From Plutella xylostella (lineage: Eukaryota; Arthropoda; Insecta; Lepidoptera; Plutellidae), in NCBI RefSeq assembly GCF_932276165.1, contig NC_063988.1:2294001-2358000 (forward strand): a stretch of 64,000 nt of DNA, written 5' to 3'. Under the pieces are notes generated by a model. It ran no database searches. It saw only the letters and a list, made by a program, of their open reading frames with translations, and had not been told where the DNA came from. A program made the translations under genes and the position numbers. Positions 29,446 through 41,009 of the stretch are shown here, in pieces (the first letter of the stretch is position 1; each line of letters opens with the position of its first letter).

Positions 29446-29529
29446 GCAGTTTAAGTTTACTTTAAGTTACAGAAATTTACAATGAAGAAGTAAGTTTACA
29501 CTGCAGTTTAAGTTTACTTTAAGTTAATC

Positions 29530-31080
29530 TTTTTATGCGCGAAATATTATTACAAGATTTATTTTCTAGAAGTACCTGTACGAGCGTTATTGTCATGCAA
29601 TTAACAGGTTTTTTTTTAGTTTCTAGATAAGCGATGCGAGTCGCTTTTTTTTCATGGCTGTGCGGCGAATAAGCACGTATTGAGTTTTGTTGTAAGGCTG
29701 TTGCTACGCGGGCGAAATTAGAAGAAAAATATGCATTTCTGCAACGACATCAAAGCTAGGAAAATCTCTGGAATCGGAAAAAATATCTGCTCTGTTCGAT
29801 TTACTTTATTTAAGGATGACTTGCACCATTGGTCTCTTGCTGAAACAGTATACTGAGAGTGCAGGACAGCTAGGTTTAATTTCGTTTAAATATTTGATGC
29901 AAGTCACCGTAAGTATGGTATCTTATATTTTATCTTTAGTACGGACCAGCTGATTTTATCGCTATTTCAAAGTAATCCGTAATTATTCCATAGTAAAAGT
30001 TGCTCAATCAACACATTTGTAGGCTTTGTATGAGTATGTAAGTTGTAAGTTTTTTTGTCTTGTACATAATACACTCATGAGCAATGAATTCAAATGTCAA
30101 AACCGACTGACCCCAATTTTTTAAAACTTTTAATTATTGATTTGATGAATTTGATCAAAATATTTATTTTTTTAGTTGGTAATGTTCTACTTTAATACTT
30201 CAATATTGCAGACGGCGTCTTTAAGCCAGACTTTCTTTTCCGTTTAGGAGGAAGTAATTTTTTGCTATTGTCACTGGAACTTTTTCATTGCTCGTGAGTG
30301 TATAGGGGTCATGCCGGGATTATGTCGTGTTTTTTCCCCTTAGGGCGAATTCGTCCAAACATCATCTTACACGAGAATAACTATACCGGAATAAAATTTA
30401 TACGCGAGTAAATATCTAGGATAAGTACATTTGCATTCTACCAAGTTATACCATGATTAATTGAATGAACGAGGAACGAAACTGTAATGCAACTAAAATA
30501 AAAATAGTTGCGTTTCAAAGCATGCAATAGAAATGACATGCCAACTTAGTTTGAATGGATTATAATAGTATGAAATTGTTTATGTTTTAATATTTTATTC
30601 GCTGTTGTTATTTTGAGAATTTGCCTATTAACTTACTTTTGTTTATGTTTTGACAGATGTGCTTATATGTCATTATGACGGTTTTCTAATCAGCTGATGT
30701 GCCGCCGCCATTACAAAATTACTCTCGGATAAGCTCGTTACACGGTCAATTTTGGCGGTATAACATTTTATTCTTGGGATAAGCTACTTATCTTGGTTTC
30801 GGGTTTGGTAGAATGCAAAATCGGCTTACTCGCGAGTAACTGCTAGTTTACTCGTGAGTAAAAAGTTACTCGACGTTGGTCGAATCCACCCTTAATGTTT
30901 TATTTTAGCGGTCCTAGAGCAGTATCACTATTCCCTCTCCCTCTAGTCATAGTCTATGCTCCCAGGTTCTAAACAGGCCACCTTCGATATGGCGTAGCAG
31001 GCGTAGCTCTAATGTAGCGTAGCTTGTAGAATTCGTAGCAGGCGTAGCTGCCAATTTAGTACCCATTGTTGTAAATATGA
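29530..31080. other. Intergenic DNA, no gene seen
   Basis: AT-rich sequence without open frames that look coded. Around 30965-31060 the word GCGTAGC recurs several times. Nothing else I can name. Confidence 0.5.
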
Positions 31081-31082
31081 AT

Positions 31083-31236
31083 ATACTAGCTGTTCCCGCG
31101 CGCTTCGCTTCGCCTTAAAAAGTTTTCCCGTGGGAATTCCGGGATAAAAAGTAGCCTATGTTCTTTCCCAGGGTCCAAACCGTATGTATACCAAATTTCA
31201 TTCAAATCCGTTCAGTAGTTTTGGCGTGAAAGAGTA

Positions 31237-31279
<43 letters not shown>

Positions 31280-31312
31280 CAGTTACTTTCGCATTTATAA
31301 TATTAGTTAGGA
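31083..31312 (+). repeat. (CAGA)n-associated interspersed repeat, copy 1
   Basis: Starts CTAGCTGTTCCCGCGCGC, passes through GGAATTCCGGGATAAAAAGT and GTTCAGTAGTTTTGGCGTGA, then (CAGA)n, and ends CACAGTTACTTTCGCATTTA. A reverse copy lies at 51075-51300, differing at few positions. It is non-coding, and the mobile class is not clear to me. Confidence 0.75.
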
Positions 31313-31598
31313 TAAATTATGACACATAGCAGTTGCGAAATATAACTCACAGTCGATAGTCAAAGATACAGACCGCTATCTCTTATGTTTGAATGAGAAT
31401 TATTTTCATTTCAGCAACTCAAAATAGTGTACCTATATCGACTAACGAACCGTACTTAGATACTTTAGCATAGTTCAATAATGATGTCTATTCTGGAGGC
31501 ACAAATTCTAATTTTAGAGCTGTCAAAATCTTAATTTCTTTATTTAAATTTTAAATTCGGAGTGTTTCCGTAAATATCATAATTTTTTTGAAAAATTT

Positions 31599-31723
31599 AG
31601 GTTGACTTGCATAACAAAGTTAATCAAAATTAAATAGTTTGTCTCTTGCTCTGACAGTATAATGTCAGAGCTAGAGGTCATAGATTAAATTTTGATTAAC
31701 TTTGTTGTGCAAGCTACCCTTAG
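31599..31723. mobile_element. Palindromic MITE (intact sister of the split copy at 11775)
   Basis: GACTTGCATAACAAAGTTAA at the left pairs with TTAACTTTGTTGTGCAAGCT at the right; centre CTCTGACAGTATAATGTCAG. No coding capacity. Confidence 0.75.
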
Positions 31724-32940
31724 GGTTTGAAAACCGTTAAAATTAGAATTTTTGCCTTCCTTATCATTATTAAGTAGGTAGTTTAAAGATGTAAATATAA
31801 AAAAATAAACAAGTAATGGGAGCTAGGACAGGGTTTTATGATATAATGACTAAAATAATGATTCTTGTCTATTTGTTATTTTCTGAAACCCAATATAATT
31901 ATGTAAATGATGTTGTAAATGATGTGAACAATTAATGTCCTTGCTGTATTACTCTAGATAGTGTGATAATTTTGAAAAAAATCGTGTCCATGATGTGATG
32001 AAATACATAGCTAGTAAATTAAATAGGTAAATTATTTTTAAGTAGCTGTAAATAAGTAAATAAATACTCCCAAAAGTCAATTCAACAGTAGTGTGTATAT
32101 ACGTATTTATCTAATGTGAATAAATTTAATGTATACTTAATCATTTAGGCATATAGTAAATGTTGTGATATCCCTTAAAAAAAATTAACCACGAATCCAG
32201 TCAATTACTTTAGCATTACCGTCGGATTCTATGTGATCTAATGATACTATTCTTATGTAAATAATAATAACTTTCGATGCCATAATTATGAAATGAAAAA
32301 TGGGTGACGAATGTGAAAATACTGATGATAAATCCTAACAGCACTTATAAATAAATTCAAAGTATCGGTTATTTAATAGTACGTATATTAATTGTTACCG
32401 AAGTTGTTATATGTATAGTCCCTTATAGCGTAGCGAGGGCGCTAGTAGCCAAAGGGCCTAAATAAGGCGTTCTCCCGAGGAAAACATGAACGACGAAAAT
32501 AGTTAAGTTTATACTAAATTATTCTTCTAATATCTGATTATTACCTACTTATGCGTATTTCAAAAATAAAAAGATTCCCTCATCTTTATTGCAAGGTAAA
32601 TATCATAAGGTGCTTGTTTCAAGAAGGCTTTTAGGATATTTATTATTATTCATCGCGTTTTAGATGCAAGAAAGCTATTTTCCCCGGGCATGAAAATCCC
32701 CTCTTTTAGGTGAGAATTTCACCTAAGTACTTGAGAAATGAAAAAAAAAAATATCTCTTCGCTCGTCTCGTCTCTTCATTGGTGTGGACTTTCAAGGTTT
32801 TTACGGACTGGAGGGTTACTCTACAAATACTGAAGAATAACTAACAAACGGAATCTGTCGTGCAATCGGCACGTTTAACATAACGAGATAGAGTCGTGGC
32901 TCGCGTAGCAGCGCTCCGAAACTATGTTTTTCGACATAAG
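31724..32940. other. Intergenic AT-rich DNA, no gene seen
   Basis: No open frame or repeat that I can identify with confidence. Confidence 0.5.
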
Positions 32941-32942
32941 TA

Positions 32943-33142
32943 TATACAGGATGTTGCAAAAAGTCACTCTCCATAGTAAAAGTCACGTGACCAACATAGT
33001 TTATATGGATTTTTTGTTTTTTTCGCGAATTTTGAAATGCAAGAACTGCAGAATACTGATTTCAGTTTCGGGATTAGATATACCATGCTGTACATATAGG
33101 TTTCGGCTTAGTACCTATACCCTTTTTGCAACACCCTGTAGA
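32943..33142. mobile_element. TA-flanked TIR element, ACAGGGTGTTGC family, copy 1
   Basis: The ends ACAGGATGTTGCAAAAAG and TTTTTGCAACACCCTGT are inverted and flanked by TA. The internal GGTTTCGGCTTAGTA is shared with copies at 51411-51522 and 59936-60090 and with a decayed one near 46905-47005. This suits a non-autonomous Tc1/mariner-type family. Confidence 0.75.
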
Positions 33143-33468
33143 GCGACCCCCCGGATCGGAGGCTGACCGAGAATAATTAAATTGAACATCGCAAAATTGA
33201 GTTGTTTCCCGTCGCCGCATCAGACGCACGCAACGGGAGAAATCAATTTCACTAAAGCTCGGTACATTTCAACTGCCGTGGTCCATTTCGGATTACGTGT
33301 TAAACTTTTGTACCTACCTGTGATTCTATTTACATACTTAGGTACCTATTTCATTCGTTAAAACTATTTGCACCGCACCCTTATGCAGCTTATGCCCTAT
33401 TGATTTTGTATGGAGAGGTGAAAGTAACATACCTATTACTAAGTTATAAAAAAGTCAATTCATCAATT

Positions 33469-34592
33469 CGGCTGTCCAATTTCAAAACACAGTAAGCGCC
33501 AACTTTAAAAAAAACGGGTCTTTGATTTATACATTATTTTAGGCGATTCCGCACATTACTGCATTGTCAGAATATCAAAAAACGGCTTAGAAACGAAAAT
33601 AAAATTTCTAAAAACCTAGTAACTCCACCCTGCGAAATCAAAAATGCCACGAAAACCATTTTAAAACACAGTAAGAGCCACCAACCATTTTAAAACACAG
33701 TAAGTGAAAATGACTTACTAGGTTTTAAAATTGTCAATGGCGCTTACTAGGTTTTGAAATGGTCATCAAAGGTCAATTTTTGCCCGTTAATTTTAGTAAG
33801 TCACAAATGGCATACATTATTAGAAACACTTTTTTCGAAAAAATATCAGATATTTCAGAACCTGTATCTTTGAACCAATGAGACCTAGAGAGGTGAATTA
33901 AAAGTAGAACATAAGGAAATTTTGTCTTCTTTATAAAAGCCATAGAGACCTTTCTCGTCAGAACCTTTCTACTAGCCCTATTTTGCATAAACCAAAAAAA
34001 AACTCAAACATTGTAAACTAATTTTAGCTCAAAATTTAGGAAATATTGTCTAATTTAAGGCAGCCATAAATAATGTTCGTGTCAGACATGCCTTCTTAAT
34101 ATGGCGATTTGGTTCATTTAGATAAAACTTAAAAATATGCCGGTATTTCAGCTATTACTTAGTGCGGTCGTGTAAAAGTGCTGCAAAATTTGATTTATAT
34201 TATGTGAAGGATCCAAAACATATAGAAAATAAAAAACATATAAATTATTACGTTATTATTGCAATTTCAAAATACTTTACTTGTCTTAAATTACACAATA
34301 ATGGCTCTTACTAGGTTATAAAATGGTCAGTGAGGGCGGTTTTAGGGTGAGAAAACCATTTAAAACCTAGTTAGTGTTTTCTTTTGTGCATTACAGCAAC
34401 AATATTAGTCATATTTAAATGAAATAGTATTGTATGTAAAGCCTAGGTTCTGCCGGTTCTTTTAAGCTTACATTCGTTTAGATATGTATCATAGTTTTAC
34501 CAGGGCATTGAAATGAAGGGACAAAAACGTTTTTTGGCTCTCCTGAACATTTTGTCTCTTGGCTGTTACTGTGTTTTGAAATTGGACAGCCG
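33469..34592 (+). mobile_element. Unassigned TIR element, CGGCTGTCC family, copy A
   Basis: 1124 bp, ends CGGCTGTCCAATTTCAAAAC and its inverse, flanked by the 4-bp duplication AATT (33465-33468 and 34593-34596). The word CCATTTYAAAACACAGTAAG (or the ACCTAGTAAG variant) recurs about seven times in both orientations, at the ends and inside. A conserved 60-70-codon open frame (shared by both copies, MQNRASRKVLTRKVS) lies antisense at 33988-33773, but it does not look like a known protein. A 4-bp duplication is seen in Sola1, Ginger and some Academ elements; I cannot choose. Confidence 0.8.
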
Positions 34593-34774
34593 AATTATAC
34601 CTAGCTATCGCTAATAATAATAACAACTGAAAAATCAACAGTTATCGTTATCGTATTGAAAGTTTCTGAACCTGAAGTTGGCATTCAATTATTATTCAAA
34701 CGTTATTTGTATACAAATTTCCTGCTGCGTATTTGTCCTAGTTTCTAGTTTCCATTTCCAACAGTGCATCAAAG

Positions 34775-35899
34775 CGGCTGTCCCATTTTAAAACACAGTA
34801 ACAGCCATGAGACAAAATGTTCAGGAGAGCCAAAAAACGTTTTTGTACCTTCATTTCAATGCCCTGGTAAAACTATGATAGATATCTGAACAAATGTAAG
34901 CTTAAAAGAAGCGGCAGAACCTAGGCTTTATATACAATACTATTTCATTTAAATATGACTAAAATTGTTGCTGTAATGCACAAAAGAAAACACTTACTAG
35001 GTTTTATATGGTTTTCTCACCCTAAAACCGCCCTCACTGACCATTTCATAACCTAGTAAGGGCCATTATTGTGTCATTTAAGACAAGTTAAGTATATTGA
35101 AATTGCAATAATTGCGTAATAATTTCATTTTTTATATGTTTGGGATCCTTCACATATTATAAATCCAATTTTGCAGCACTTTTACACGACGGCACTATAA
35201 GTAATAGCTGAAATACGGGCATATTTTTATGTTTGTTTTTTTGTTTTATGTAAATGAATTAAATAGCCATATTCAGAAGGCTCTAACATGAAAATTATTT
35301 ATGGCTGCCTTCAATTAGACAATATTTCCTAAATTTCTATCTAAAAATCAGTTTTATAACTTGTTTTTTTTTTGTTTATGCAAAATAGGGCTAGTAGAAA
35401 GGTTCTAACGAGAAAGGTCTCTATAGCTTTTATAAAGAAGACAAAATTTACTTATGTTCTACTTTTAATTCAACTCTCTAGGTTTCATTGGTGCAAAGAT
35501 ACAGGTTCTGAAATGTTTGATATTTTGTTCGAAAAAAGTGTTAGTAATAATGTATGCCATTTGTGACTTACTAAAATTAACGGACGAAAATTGTCCTTTG
35601 CTGACCATTTCAAAACCTAGTAAGCGCCATTGACCATTTTAAAACCTAGTAAGTCATTTTCACTTACTGTGTTTTAAAATGGTTGGTGGCTCTTACTATG
35701 TTTTGAAATGGTTTTCGTGGCATTTTTGATTTCGCAGGGTGGAGTTACTAGGTTTTTAGAAATTTTATTTTCGTTTCTAAGCGGTTTTTTGATATTCTGA
35801 CAATGCAGTTTTGTGCGGAATCGCCTAAAATAATGTATAAATCAAAGACCCGTTTTTTTTTAAAGTTGGCGGTTACTGTGTTTTGAAATGGGACAGCCG
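34775..35899 (-). mobile_element. Unassigned TIR element, CGGCTGTCC family, copy B
   Basis: 1125 bp, inverted relative to copy A and only 182 bp away, with its own 4-bp duplication AAAG (34771-34774 and 35900-35903). It differs from copy A at scattered sites. Separate target duplications show two independent insertions rather than one inverted duplication. Confidence 0.8.
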
Positions 35900-36914
35900 A
35901 AAGGGCTTTGGACATTAAAAGGAGGGTATTATTATTGCACGAGTCTGAATCTAATATCTGCAGTTTCTAATTTCCTTTCTGCCGACTTGTTTGTCAAGTT
36001 AAAAGAGTTGTCTACTGGTTACACACACAGCTGAATGTTGAGATTGAAAGTATTGATACCTTTTTAAACCTAGACGAAAAAAAGTGGTGTCGTAAATAGT
36101 CGTAATGTGTTTGTGGAACTGATTTGGTAGTGTAGCTCCCAAGCGGCTAAACCGATTTTTGTTCAATAATAATGTCGTTTAAGGGTTTTACTTCTGTAGA
36201 TAAGTTAAGTTTCATGAAAATGTTTGAAGCCGTTATTATTTTATTTCCATGAATGGTAGATAGATATTTCTATTTCGCCGAACTATGGTTCGTGGTAAAA
36301 TGTAAGCTGTGCACTCAACTAATGCATTTTCAAAGCCTGCCTGTAGCCGTGGGCTTAGGAGGATTATGCACTTAGTTCTATTGAACACTAACCTTGGATG
36401 TTATCAATAAATGTTGCTTTAACTCTACAATGAAAGATTTTACTCCAGTTATTTAGTAATATTTTGATCTTGTAATATTTAAATAAAATATATTGTCTGA
36501 CTGTGAACTTGTAGTTTTTATTATAGGTAATATACCTACTAGCTTCCTATTGGGCACCTACTTAATTGTCTTATTTATTAAACTAAGATTAAACTATTTA
36601 TTACGTAGGTACTTGAACACTTGACTTTATCGATGAATGCAACTGATGAAAGCTGACAACGCTAACTTTGCAACCGAAGCAAGTGCCACCACAAAACAAA
36701 ACCGATGTTTTACCAATGTTTCTTTCTTCATTGAAGTATTAGGGGTCAGGCACACACGACACGGCAGAGAGCTTCAGCTAAAAAATAATTAAGTAGTTTA
36801 AGTTCATTTTCCTATTGCAAAGTTAGCTTTGTATGATTCTACTAGGTAATTCTGTCTTAATTAATTCGTACTACAAAAGCCACAACACTATTCCCCATAC
36901 CCTCCATCCCACAT

Positions 36915-39287
36915 CTACCCCATAAAGTTAGGCTCCCGCACTAGCACGTTATTCTGCGTGCGGTAGTTCTGAATCCGATAGTGGAAGCTGCCGCGCTGCC
37001 GGATCCGCCCCATGCGCTGAAGAGACCTGATGAGAGGCACCAGCCGCAACGTGTTGTACGACTGATCGCCCAGGCAGAACAGAAACGTGAGGCCTTGGTA
37101 CTCTGTGAATGGATGTGGTATTAGGTGAGAGCATATTTTATTTGGCGTAGATTGAATGATTTACGCTACACCGTGTCTCGACCGGGCCGGCCGGGCATTT
37201 TTGTATGAAGGGGCACGGTCGATCGGGCATGACATGAATTACTTCATACTTTCATACAAAACGGTCCGGGGCATGGCCCGGTCGAGGCACGGTGTAGCGT
37301 GAATCATCCTTAAAAGTCAAGTCAAGTTAGTTACGAATATTTAAAAGTCGTAGAACAAAAGTTCTTTCGTTTGGTCCATAGGTATCATACTGTATAACGT
37401 AGGTAAATCACTCACGCAGAGTTACAGAAAGAAACTTTAAGCTAATGTCGGCATTAAATCGATGTCTGTCTCTTTCTGTAAGCTATACATAAGGTCGACA
37501 TTAGCATAAGGTCCCTATCTACAACACACCGTCAGTACATCGGGAATACCTTACTTGATGATTTTGACGTCTTGGTCTTGCGCTCCCGGTACATTTTGCA
37601 CTGGGCTATATCCATGAAACAGTGGTTCTTGAACAGAAGGCTGGGCTCTCTGGCGTTCAGGCCGGCCGTGCCGCACACCGGCTTGTATATGTCAGGGCAT
37701 GACTGAAAATAATGAAAAACTATTTTCTCGAGAAACTTAATAAGTTAGATAAAAAAGATAAAATATACTTTTTATTGCACACAAACAGAAACAGTTTCAT
37801 AAACATAACTAGAAAAGAAAATAAATAGTACAATCAGCGGCCTTATTACTAAAAGTAATCTCTTCCAGACAACCACATTGAAAAGAAATCGATAGTACCT
37901 ATAAAGAAAGGGGTAATGTGTGACAAGACAAGAGATATGTCAGCGACAAACACTATGGACTAGCGTTTGTCACCGTGGTTAAAGAAATGCCAGTCAGACA
38001 AGTTGTTCGCCGTTGACTGTTCAGGGTTGGCCGGGTGTAATAAGGTAGTTACCACCTACAGTTGATACGAGTTATATAGTCGGGGATCCGACCTACCTCC
38101 GGACACTTGTGAAAGCAAGTCTGCAGCGTAGGCTCATGCTCATAGTCGTCAAATCTATCTTTCTCATCAGTAATCGGAACAACAGGTTCGAATACCTGCA
38201 CCGGCCCAGGGTGAGTATTGTGCATGGACCTTCGAGAAACTTCTGACGCCGTAAGTTGCTTTAGAACGAGCTTGCTTGAATGTGTTCTATCGAAGAAGTT
38301 TTGAACTGTGGAGTTGATGTCGCCATTGTGAAAGGGCAGGTCACTTACGACCACTAGCTTGCTGATTTTTTCTCCCAAATCGTTAGTTCCAATGTTTTGG
38401 AAAAACTCTTCAGCTTTCTCTGCAGCAAGGATTTCATTCGTGTAGTTTTCTTGAAGATCTAGACAGTCAACCGATAGTGTTTCGGTATATTTCAACTTTT
38501 GTCTGCAGTTGTGTTTTGATAGCTCGCATTGGCTTTGGAATAGTTTTATTCGGAATGCATTGTCTTCTTTCCTAATGGCGCACACTTCTGTAGTGTCATT
38601 ACCGCTGCTGCAGATGTTCTGCTCGCACATATTGGATGCATCATTGTAGAGCTCATCTTCATCATTGTCGGAGCCATGGTTGGTTAGATCCTCAGCGTTT
38701 TTAGAATCATGTGAGCGATGAAATACTTGCTCGCAAAAACTATAGCCTATTAAGCCATATCCTGCGGACAGTAGATAATTCATAGACTAATATTGTGTGT
38801 GTAGTGACATAATTCCTACAACAAGTACCTACTTATAATAGAACAGGCACAGGCAGGACTATGACTTGTACCAACACAGAGTGGAATAATAAGTCGGGCA
38901 CTGGAAGGGCAATTATCTTGAATCTTAAAGTTATCGTATAACTAATTTACTTTAAGACATTCCTTCGAGGAGCCTAGGTCCAGTGTGGGGACTACGGGCT
39001 GATGATAATGGCTTAAGTTAGTAAGTACAAAAGTACTTACCTAGTTAGTTAAGTACCTCTAACTACTTACTTTCTATTTTTGTGACGTCACATCCGAATT
39101 TAAGGAGCTCACATTCGCTGTCGAATTCCTTGAGTTTATACCCTTCCCCCTCGGCTCTGACCCCGCAGACTGCCTCTTTAGTGGAGTTACTGCAATCCAG
39201 ACTCGAGCATATTTCCTTTATTTCCTCTTCTTTCAATCCATTCACAGTCATTACAATACTGGAAAACAGTAGGACTTGCAACCTCAT
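36915..39287 (-). CDS. Secreted protein with three Kazal-like modules, four exons
   Basis: Exons 39287-39071 (ATG), 38761-38097, 37702-37555 and 37102-36915 (TAG) join in phase to 405 residues. Residues 1-17 (MRLQVLLFSSIVMTVNG) form a signal peptide. Three cysteine modules resemble Kazal domains: ICSSLDCSN...AVCGVRAEG...CELLKFGC in exon 1, NICSSGND...VCAIRKE...CELSKHNC in exon 2, and the most typical, CPDIYKPVCGTAG...NHCFMDIAQCK in exon 3. Kazal modules usually inhibit serine proteases, but here modules 1 and 2 lack the normal reactive loop, so binding or structural roles are equally possible. The acceptor of exon 2 (38762-38764) is inferred from phase. The last exon (YQGLTFLFCLGDQ onward) has no known domain. 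I do not recognise a named orthologue. Confidence 0.75.
37156..37306. mobile_element. Palindromic MITE in the Kazal gene's last intron
   Basis: ATGATTTACGCTACACCGTG at the left pairs with CACGGTGTAGCGTGAATCAT at the right; inner arms CTCGACCGGGCC / GGCCCGGTCGAG. The intron also carries a direct GTCGAC-type scrap but no other feature. Confidence 0.7.
37745..37885 (-). mobile_element. LINE 3' UTR fragment
   Basis: ATACTTTTTATTGCACAC...GCGGCCTTATTACTAAAAG and ATCTCTTCCAGACAACC are typical words of lepidopteran jockey/CR1 LINE 3' ends in reverse. It lies in the intron between Kazal exons 2 and 3. Confidence 0.55.
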
Positions 39288-39857
39288 TAGATTAGTTAGA
39301 TACTGGTAGTTATATAAGTACTTTAAGAAAAAAGTACTAAACTAGTAGTTAGGTGTTTCGTGGTATTTACAGTATAGCTATAAGCTGTGCGTTGTAAAAT
39401 TGTACGTAAGTTAGTAGGTATACCTTCTGACCTAAGGCTATAAAGATAAGGTTTTAATGAGCTTAGGTAGGTATGCCGGATTAGCATTAAATTATAAGTA
39501 AGAAATCAGAGTTACGCAGGTATGTATGATTAAACTTGTGATAAATACTGTTAAATACATTAGGTAAAGTAGCTAGGTATGGGTTACCGAAATATAAAAA
39601 GAACATTCCTAGCGCTATTAACACGAATTTCTAGATCTAAACCTAAGTATTACATAGGCATACCTACCTGTAGTCCCTTATTGTGGGTAGGCGTAGGGTA
39701 GGGGGAAGAGCACTTAAATTCCATTTGCAATCGGCATCCACCAATGCATGAAATATCAGTAACTAACTAACTACTTACTTAGTTAGGTACTAAAATTACT
39801 AGATATAAGAATTAAACTTACTATGCCCTACAGGGCACTAACTATGTAGGTATATAT

Positions 39858-40498
39858 GTCGCAGGCATCTGGTTTAATCTCCTGTTTGATTGAACCGCTA
39901 GCCCGTTCATTCGATGACGCTACTCAGTTGAATGACTAAAGAACAACTCGTCAAGTGGTTGACTGTAACGTCCAACGTCTTGACTGAACGTTATTCAGCG
40001 AAGTCGTTAAATGGGATATAGTATAGCAACTTTGTAATGTCTGGTTAGGATGAACATGACCAGACAAGAGTCAACAAAAAGACTATGTTACAAAGCTCTC
40101 ATCTCACAAATTAACTAAACAATAACAATAAACGTAACCTTGATATTGTTGTTCATAATTATCCATTTTCAGCACATTTTTTTCTTTGAAACTATCCGCC
40201 GACGGTGTAATAATAGGTAAATCCATGTTGTCACACTATTTTAACATAAATAACGCACTTTAAAGCTAATTTATTTGCAAAAAATAACAATACAAGTGCT
40301 TTTCGTGTCAGCTGTTCGCTGTTAGACGCCATATTTGTTTTATTCACCACCTGACTGATTTTTAAGTCCGATAACTAGTTGGACGTTTTGTGACGCTTGT
40401 ACAATCAACGTTCGGCCTAGTCATACAACTGAATAGCGTCATCCAATGAACGGGCTAGCGGTTCAATCAAACAGGAGATTAAACCAGATGCCTGCGAC
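39858..40498. mobile_element. 641-bp TIR element with about 85-bp inverted ends
   Basis: The ends start GTCGCAGGCATCTGGTTTAA and remain paired for about 85 bp (through GAACCGCTAGCCCGTTCATT). It is flanked by ATAT on each side. No open frame. It sits between the Kazal gene and ANKZF1, whose 5' ends face each other, and so lies within their shared upstream region (39288-41009). Confidence 0.8.
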
Positions 40499-41009
40499 AT
40501 ATACATAATGTTAAGGCCAATGTAAAACTTAGGTAGGTACTTACATAGTTGCAATAAATATATTACTATCATTATAATCAGCAACAATACCACTTACCAT
40601 AATATCCCACATTCACATTACACTTACACGGTCGACGGAAAGATACCAATGATCAAGTTATGTAGTTGGCTCAGAATATTAACAGCCTCGGCCTTCCCTT
40701 CATGTTTAAATCAATTTTTTTTTCTGAGGATTACAAGAACGAGTACGCAACAGGGTCTGTAGGAATCTGTGTATGACGTGTCTGTCAATTTTACCTGACA
40801 TTTGACATTTCAAAATCATTGTTGTCAAAAACATCTGTTTCAAAATTTTGAAACTCCCAGAAAAAGGATAGGGATTATTGCACAATGTGATTAAATAAAT
40901 TATTTAGTGGATTTTCAAGGGAACTATTTTAGATGTAATTAGTTTCATGTGATTCTGTGGTACTTATTAGTTATTTTACATTAGAAAAATATACAAAAGC
41001 TAATAGTTA

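Noticed and set aside
31240..31280. CRISPR-like array in the (CAGA)n tract
   Set aside because: A 4-bp microsatellite inside an interspersed repeat; eukaryotic sequence with no spacers.
33773..33988. Protein-coding gene within the CGGCTGTCC elements (MQNRASRKV... in both copies)
   Set aside because: Conserved only because the element is duplicated; no domain, short, and differing C-termini.
33466..35903. One giant palindrome created by an inverted duplication or assembly error
   Set aside because: Each arm has its own inverted ends and a different 4-bp duplication, and the arms have diverged, so two separate insertions explain it better.
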